From Cephalopachus bancanus (Eukaryota; Chordata; Mammalia; Primates; Tarsiidae): a stretch of DNA of 64,000 nucleotides. The notes beneath the pieces were generated by a model, which ran no database searches, was not told where the DNA came from, and worked only from the letters and a program-made list of their open reading frames with translations. Below are positions 57,281 through 64,000 of the stretch, piece by piece. How positions within the stretch are numbered: position 1 is the first letter of the stretch; each line of letters opens with the position of its first letter. Position numbers and translations under genes: made by a program. The stretch covers positions 4,774,001-4,838,000 of the forward strand of contig JAPVLO010000097.1 in NCBI GenBank assembly GCA_027257055.1, read 5' to 3'.

Positions 57281-59129
57281 TTGCTGCAGTGAGACTTAAG
57301 GTTATGTATGCCAAAAGGAAACATTATATCTACTGCAATAAACTATTATTGACAAGGATTTTAAGAGTTGGTGTTTTGACGCTTTATTTGCCCTAGTAGC
57401 ATTCACTTGAATTGAATTGAAGAAAACATTACTATTGCAATTAATTATATACACAAGATAGTGCTAGAAGCACTACAGTGAGGTAATATGAGCCAATCAA
57501 GATTATTTTATTCTGAGCTGAGAGCCTGAGAGCCTTACTTAGGAGTTAGATGAATGCCCATCGCACCATACCTATTAACTTCCAGGCATCAATGATTCTT
57601 TTCCTAGGAATGTTTTGCATTGGAGATTATTGAAAAGCATTTAGTTTTTGCGGCAGTACTTTTAGTTCAGTAATATTTAGAACATGTATGTCTTTTCACC
57701 TGTTCATTATCGTATGAAATACTATTTTTATATGCCAATAAGCTCAGCATGAATGCCATAATTTATTTGAGACTACCAGGTAATTTTTAGTATTCTCTCT
57801 TGAGTGCCAGGTTGCTCACATACCGAGTAGATTTAGCTCATTTCCCAATCCTAATATTTCTCTTTCATTCACACTGTCATTGTGAGATACAAAAATGAGA
57901 CTTCATCCTGTTTTTTACAGTTATATTCCTATCACATTTAGATTGGCTATTTTACGGCAAGAAAGAGGCAGGGCAAATTAAAGATAGTTTTTACTAAAAC
58001 AGATGAACCATGTTCAAAAATCAAAGAGACTGTATTTAGTGTAGACGATGAAAGCCTGAAGTGAGACCATAAGCATTGTTAAGTTTATCTTTCTGTGGAC
58101 AGAAAAGCTATTCACTACCTCTTGATGAAACTAATTCAGAAACAGATTTGAAACTATAGAATCATGGGTTAGATACAGGATGAGAAATAGCTTCTTGACA
58201 GTGAAATTATTAAGCACAACAATGAGTTAGTAAGGAAAATTATGGAAAAACCTTCCTTTTCTAAAAGTCATTTAACATAGAAAAAAATGTATCTATCTCG
58301 GAGGGCTCATGGTAATTTTTCCCGAAGCCGGGGATAAATTACTTTGACTTTTACAGGCCTTCTGCAGGCTTGAAATTCTTTTATTTCTATTAGAGTTCAC
58401 GGTTTTCTTTCTGTCAAAGTAATTTTAATGTTGTTCTCTCTGGGTATATGACACGTTTAAGTGATTGAAATCCTGATCATTGAAATGCTTACTGAGATTT
58501 AGCTTTTTATTTTTCTTGAATCCACAAGTTTAAAATGATCAATTCTCCAAGTATTTCAAACCAAAAAACCGTATCCACCATATCACTAGTCTTCCGTGTT
58601 TATCTCTAACTTCTTGTGACATTACGTGGTGGTAGTGTTGGTAGCTCTTCTTGGCCTTTTCTTCTCTTCCCCAGCCTTTTCACGTTCACCTCTTGCTCTA
58701 CATATACAGGACTGCTGATGACTCACCCCTGCTTCTGCAGTTCTGAATTCTGGTTCTATCTGTTATGGGCTACTAGGCCTTAAGTTCATTTACCTGAAAC
58801 CTCAGTTCCCATGTCTCTAAATGGGATGATTGCAAGGGTTACCCAACCTGGTGCCATGATGCATGAAGCATTCAGTTCAGTGCCTATCATTTTTCCCATT
58901 GCCTTTATAAATGGCAGCAGCAACATCTCCCGATTGACTTTTACCACCTTTTCTTCTCTTCACAGAAGAAAGATTATATTTCCTGTTTCCCAAGCCTAAT
59001 AATCCTTTTGTCTGGGTCAGGTCCTCAACTCCTTGTTCCATCTGAAGGAGTGTTCTCCTGTTTTGGGTGATGTCTCTAGTCTTCCCTTCTCTAAGGCTCC
59101 TTCATAATCTACAAATGTGCTGAGACTCC

Positions 59130-59460
59130 CTGTGGTAAAATGGCTCTCCACACCTCTAGGATGAAGTCAGAGTTATCTGCTAGGGCATTCCACACCCTCT
59201 GTGACTTGGGCCCCAAAGCTGCCTTTAGCCCAACCTCCCAGAATTCCTTGCCCTCCACAGACAAACAAATGATGCCCAACTGCTCTCAGAACCACAATTC
59301 CTTATACAGATATGAAGTTTTCTGTTCTTCTGTTCCTACTTTCTCTGCCCCCAATATTCCTACCCCATCTGTATGTAGCAGGCTAAGTAACCGTCACCCT
59401 CTGAGAGCCAGTTCTTAACCCCTTTTATCTGGGAACCCACAGTAGTGTCTGACTACTGCT
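59130..59460 (+). mobile_element. L2-like fragment
   Basis: ATGGCTCTCCACACCTCTAGGATGAAGTCAG..GCATTCCACACCCTCTGTGACTTGGGCCCC follows the L2 order. Diverged. Confidence 0.5.
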
Positions 59461-59774
59461 CTTGTATTTAAAGACTATGTTACATATGGATTATATGTAG
59501 ATTCCTATTCTCAATGTCTAGGGGGCAGATGTTCCTCATCTTTTTACCCTGAACATGAACCCTGAAGAAATATTCAAATTATTAGACTTTGTTCTTCAGA
59601 TCAACAACACCAGAACCCTCCAAAGGGCAACCCCTACTTACCGCTCAGCAGTTACTCCTTCCTCATCCACGGGGAATCTGGCTTTCTGCCTGCCTCCCCA
59701 CCTCAAGAAGTGCACATGCTGCAGTGGCATGGCCTACTGACTTCCTTGGAGGGCACTTGCAATAGCGGAAGATG

Positions 59775-60005
59775 ATTTTTACACAGGTTAATGGTACGGA
59801 TTTTCGACTCAGAGAGACCTGGATTCAGGTCTTGTCTCTGCCACTTACGGCCGTGTAACCATGGCAAACTTTCCAACCTTCCTGAGCCTCAGTGTCCTTA
59901 CTGGGGATTAAAAACTCCACCTGCCATATAGAATCATTGTGAGGACTAAATGAGATGATGTATAGTGCTGACCACTGTGCCTGCCTCAATCTCAATAAAA
60001 ATTAT
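59775..60005 (+). mobile_element. MIR element
   Basis: A nearly complete MIR: CAGAGAGACCTGGATTCAGGTC, TCTGCCACTTACGGCCGTGTAACC, TGAGCCTCAGTGTCC, GAGGACTAAATGAGATGATG and an AATAAA end. Confidence 0.88.
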
Positions 60006-60429
60006 TGCTTCTCTTTTATTTTCAAAGGCCTTAGTGTCAACACAAAGTAAGCATAAAAAAATTAAAAATAAAAAACTTTAGACTAACAATTTACAAGGTA
60101 GGTAGTACTTTCAAGACCCATTTTACAGATAAAAGTCGTGAGGCATAGCAGTTAAATATGCTAACAGGGTCACAAACTTTTACTTTCCTCCTATGTTCTG
60201 GTGACATTATTATTCAACTCTCCATCCCCTAGCCTAGTCTATCCAAAAGTAAATCTGTCCTCTTCTCCTAAAACTGATTAATGATGAATTTCCTATTTAA
60301 TGTGACTGGTACCTTCCCCCCGGTCTCCCAAGGTTGTGGGTCTAACGGCCTTTACTGCACACTGCTATCCATCTACTCCGAGTTGTTTAGTCATCAACTT
60401 CTTCTGTGTTTACCCCTAAAACACCTCTT

Positions 60430-60685
60430 GTATTCATTCCTCCATCCAGACTTTGAGGACTAGTTGGGGTGCCCCTGGTAAAGGCTCCTTGCGTAACTTC
60501 TTCCTACCCTTTCTACCGTGTCATTGGAACATTCGGTCTTTGGTCTGTTCTGCTCTGTCACCATCATTTAACAAATACAAGGTCATCCTGGCTTTGTTCA
60601 CTATTTTATCCAAGTAAATAGTACATTGCCCTGCATCTAGTCAACATCAGTAAATATTTGTCAAATGAATGACTGGATGTTCTCA
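60430..60685 (+). mobile_element. L2 3' end-like fragment
   Basis: The right part, ATTGCCCTGCATCTAG..AGTAAATATTTGTCAAATGAATGAC, matches the L2 tail. The left part is less certain. Confidence 0.5.
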
Positions 60686-61299
60686 CCTCCTCACTTACTG
60701 GTATCAGTCTAGTTCAGTGTTTCAAAAGCGTGTTCTATATGTATAGAGATTTTAACTGGTACTTGCAGAGAAGCCGCTAGTACAGCAAGAGAGCACAGTA
60801 TTTTAGATGTTACTCCATCAGCTAGAGGCTGCCAGATTCCAAGAATTGCATTGTGTTTATTTTTCACAGTATATTTATGACAAGTGATACTAGTTTTCCA
60901 CTTATGGTACTTTTACCATAAATTAATTTATGCTTTAAAAAAGGCAAGTTTATGTCAAGATAAATAGGAAATGACTCATGGTATAGAAATATGAGGAGAT
61001 GACAGAATTGGGAAGATTGTGTATGAATCACTGTGGCTTGAGAAATAGTGAGCTAGTATGTGCTCCCAATATATGTTTTAATATATAAATTTTGATTTAT
61101 AATAAGTAAATTATAGCTACCCATGAAAATAAGAATGTTTTTCCTAACCTGAGATGATTTTTATAAGGCAATACAAGGCCCAAGGTCTCTCATCCATTTA
61201 TTCATCCAGCCAGAAAGTCAAAAGTATTTATTACTTTCTTACTCTTAGTCAGGCCTTATGCTATAGACTGGAGACACAAACATGAATAAAGCAAGGGCT

Positions 61300-61345
61300 T
61301 TGGGGACAGGTGTGTGGGTGTGTGTGTGCGTGTGTGCATGCAAAT
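61300..61345. repeat. Imperfect (TG)n tract
   Basis: GTGTGTGGGTGTGTGTGTGCGTGTGTGCATG, a short imperfect TG microsatellite. Confidence 0.85.
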
Positions 61346-61537
61346 GCACGTGCACAGTGGGAGCAAAGACAAATGACCAATAACAGCCGTAAAAACTATA
61401 AACAGTGACAGAGGTGTATCATGAGGGCTCAGTTCTGAGGCTGAAAACCACTGTGTCTAAGACTTTCAGAAGTCATCTCTGAGGTGACGAAGCTGCATGT
61501 CTGCCAGTCTCAGAATAAAAGGAAGGGTGTTCTAGGC

Positions 61538-61727
61538 AAGGGTTTCCCAGCCACAACACTACTGACTTTTGGGCTAGATAATTCTTTGCTGTAGGGCCTT
61601 GTCTTGTGCATCATAGGATGGTCAATGGCATCTCTGGCCTCTACTCATTAGATGTCAGTAGCGCTCCCTAGTTGTGACAACCAAAAATGGCTCCTCATGG
61701 GACAGAATCACACCAGTTGAGAGCCAG
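61538..61727 (+). mobile_element. MER20 DNA transposon copy
   Basis: GGGTTTCCCAGCCACAACACTACTGAC, AGATAATTCTTTGCTGTAGGGCC, TCTCTGGCCTCTACTCATTAGATG and TAGTTGTGACAACCAAAAATG match MER20 (hAT-Charlie type). An internal block before the right end is missing. Confidence 0.82.
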
Positions 61728-63970
61728 AGGGAAATCCCAAATGCAATGGCATAGGGTCATGGCATAAATACAAAAAAGCTCCAGGTGTGGAATAAGTGGA
61801 AGAGGATAACTGTTAAAATAGATGAGTCACAGAGAGGAAAGGATTGATATCAAGTAGAGAGTTGAGATTTTATCCCATCTAAAACAGCATAAGAAGAGAA
61901 CTTTCAAGCATAATCACCTTGATCAAGTGGGGGACTATGAGAGTGGGAAGTCAAATTCGTATAGACTCTAAATGTCAGTCATTCAGACCAGATACCCCAT
62001 GATTAAATTAGGCAAGAAGTCCTAAATAGTTCACATGTCTGAAAATATAGATTGTCAAGGCTTTCTTACTAAATGTAAGAACATTTTACAATCAGGCATT
62101 TGAAAGTGGAGATTATATTATTTCTGAAGTAGACTTTTTTACTGGAAGAGATATCAAATTTTAGAAATAACAAATGTTCTTTTGTGACTTAAAAATTTCA
62201 TGACTAGCTTGAAGCAATAAGAAATCTCAGGTATTAGCCACTGATCCCAATATTGCAGCTCAGTAAAAAATAATATGTATTATATGATCTTAGAGATTTT
62301 TGTAGAATAGACATTAGGAAAGAACTATATCTACATATAATATCTATGTGAGCTTGTGAGCTTTTTATCCTCCTAAAAAGATAAACTCAATTTTTTTCCA
62401 TTTTTTGAGAATATTTATCTGTTTCTGCAAATAGCAAGTAACAAAAATGGCATTTCAAAAGTCATAACAAATTTTTATTTTCTTTGTTTTCCGCTGGGAG
62501 GATGAACTGAATGGCCTGCAAAATTCTCTCACTAACGATAAGAGCATCAAGCTGAAGGGACACTCTTAACTAGGAAAGGAAACCACTGAGAAATATTGTA
62601 GCCTATGTTAGCATTATAGTGAGGTTTTATGGGATGAGAAAAATTGAAGTGATGCCACCAAAATTATTTCTTTGTGGATTTTTTTAATTCAAAAAAGTGT
62701 GGCATTTTCTCTTTTAGGAAGGAAAAAAAATAACTAACATACAGAATTGCTAGAGATTGGCATTTGGGTGGACAGAGACTTAAAATCTAATGTGGGAGGT
62801 GTGGCTTTCCCTCCTACTCCTTTCATTTCTGTGCCCCTCCCTCTGACAACTAAATCAAAAGCTACAATTTGTGTCTGTTCTACCCAAGCTCCAGAAATCC
62901 CTTAAGAATGGCCATTCATAATGATAGCTATATTTAGAATCAGGGAAAACCGCACTCTGCAGTGACAGTTCTTTTTTGTATGAAGTGAATTTTGTTGTTC
63001 ATAATGTTTTAACATTTATGAAAATGGCCTATATTTTTTATCTATGCCAATTGCCACAGAGATTTCAGAAGGTTTTAGATACTGTTTTTAGTTAGATTTT
63101 CCTAATATAAAACTTTGTCAGCAAGTGTCTGACTTCTCAGACTATCTCAACATTTTCTCTCAGATACAATATAGCTTAATTTGACTCTCTTTTAAAACAG
63201 TCAACCTGGAATTTGAAACTATCCGATGCCTCTGATCATCATCTACATGTAAATATATCCTTATCTGTATCTATTAGAGGTCTGTGCTCAAAGCAGTAGA
63301 TGCAATGAGTGTTACGCCCAGTTAGGAATACATTGAATATGCAATTACTAAATACCTACTGTGTTCCAGGACTAAAGATATATATATACTCTTTAATTAG
63401 GTTTTGACTTTGTTTAAGAATACCATATATCTCTTCTATATAATTTCGAATAGGATATACAAGTAGGAGTTGGAAGAATATATTGTCTACCTTGTTAAAA
63501 TAGAAAGAATATATATAAGAATATATCAAATGAAAACCTACATACTTTGTGAATTACATATGTTTTCTTCTCCTTTTCTTGAGATTCTTCATTGTTAGTA
63601 TTCTAAAGTGGATAGAAATTAACATTTGAGAAAGTAAATAGGAAGCAAATGACTTGAGTGCTTGATCACAATCTCCTGAAGTGAAGAAAGGGAAAAGGTT
63701 GAAAACAGATGGAGGTTTCAGCTTAACTATGAATTTCACACATCTGCAGTGCGTTCCTTTCTGCCAGGAGAGGTGGATATACACAGTTAAATCTCTCCAG
63801 ACAAGGAACAGACCTGCGCTTCATAAGTTAAAGTAAACTCCACTTGGGAAATTTTAAGTCATGTTAATCAGAATGAATGATGCTGTGTTCTCTGTGTGTA
63901 ATAAAGAGTCATTTACAGAACAACTGTTAGGTCTTCTTGAGGAATTAGTTTCATTTAAGTTGTTGTCTTT
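61728..63970. other. Intronic DNA before exon 8, nothing recognised
   Basis: No repeat or gene that I can name over 2.2 kb upstream of exon 8. Confidence 0.5.
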
Positions 63971-63982
63971 ATGCCTTTTTAG

Positions 63983-64000
63983 AAAGTGCAACAGTATACG
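63983..64000 (+). CDS. CDH2: CDH2 exon 8, first six codons (cut by window end)
   Basis: After the acceptor TTTTTAG the frame continues in phase 0 as KVQQYT, which follows LDRE of exon 7 exactly as in N-cadherin (residues 341-346). The exon is cut off by the end of the window. The continuation is the end of EC2 and the start of EC3. Confidence 0.93.

Overview
The window is nuclear DNA from a primate. It carries dimeric Alu elements, MIR, L2, MER20, MaLR LTRs and L1, and the only coding sequence I can support is part of CDH2 (N-cadherin), read on the + strand. The animal is probably not human. The youngest Alus share one diagnostic pattern (CTCAGCCTG near the start, CAATAAATCAAAA in the middle linker, GGCCGGGAGCGGCC in the right arm, ACTCCAACTC before the tail) that is not the AluS/AluY pattern and lacks the usual lemur/galago features. 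A tarsier is my best guess, from memory and with moderate confidence. Some N-cadherin residues also differ from human as I remember it (for example DRELIARF and RYRILSQ).

Layout. Positions 1-46051 are the 3' part of a very large intron, probably CDH2 intron 2. It holds a degraded minus-strand endogenous retrovirus at about 511-7281, MaLR LTRs, many Alus, a solo LTR (33674-34165), a twin-primed L1 with a nested Alu (34359-35115), and long stretches in which I recognise nothing. From 46052 on come exon 3 (46052-46278), exon 4 (47942-48088), exon 5 (49859-50014), exon 6 (53287-53431), exon 7 (56069-56241) and the first 18 bases of exon 8 (63983-64000). Every junction has AG/GT ends and the reading frame is continuous across all of them. 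Using human precursor numbering, where three glycosylation sites and the HAV motif land on their known positions, the exons cover residues 58-346.

The exons encode the second part of the prodomain, the furin-type site RQKR|DW, the whole first extracellular cadherin domain EC1 (Trp2 adhesion arm, HAV motif, calcium-binding residues), the EC1-EC2 linker and most of EC2. The signal peptide lies upstream of the window. The rest of the ectodomain, the membrane span and the catenin-binding tail lie downstream.

I found no tRNA, rRNA, CRISPR array, promoter or second gene. The most interesting material is in the repeats: the Alu subfamily with a tRNA T-arm-like B box and a strengthened right-arm hairpin, the old provirus whose two LTRs, PPT and PBS can still be placed, and a compound CT/CA microsatellite just after the exon 4 donor. 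I see no evidence of a new gene system; this is mostly ordinary primate intron.
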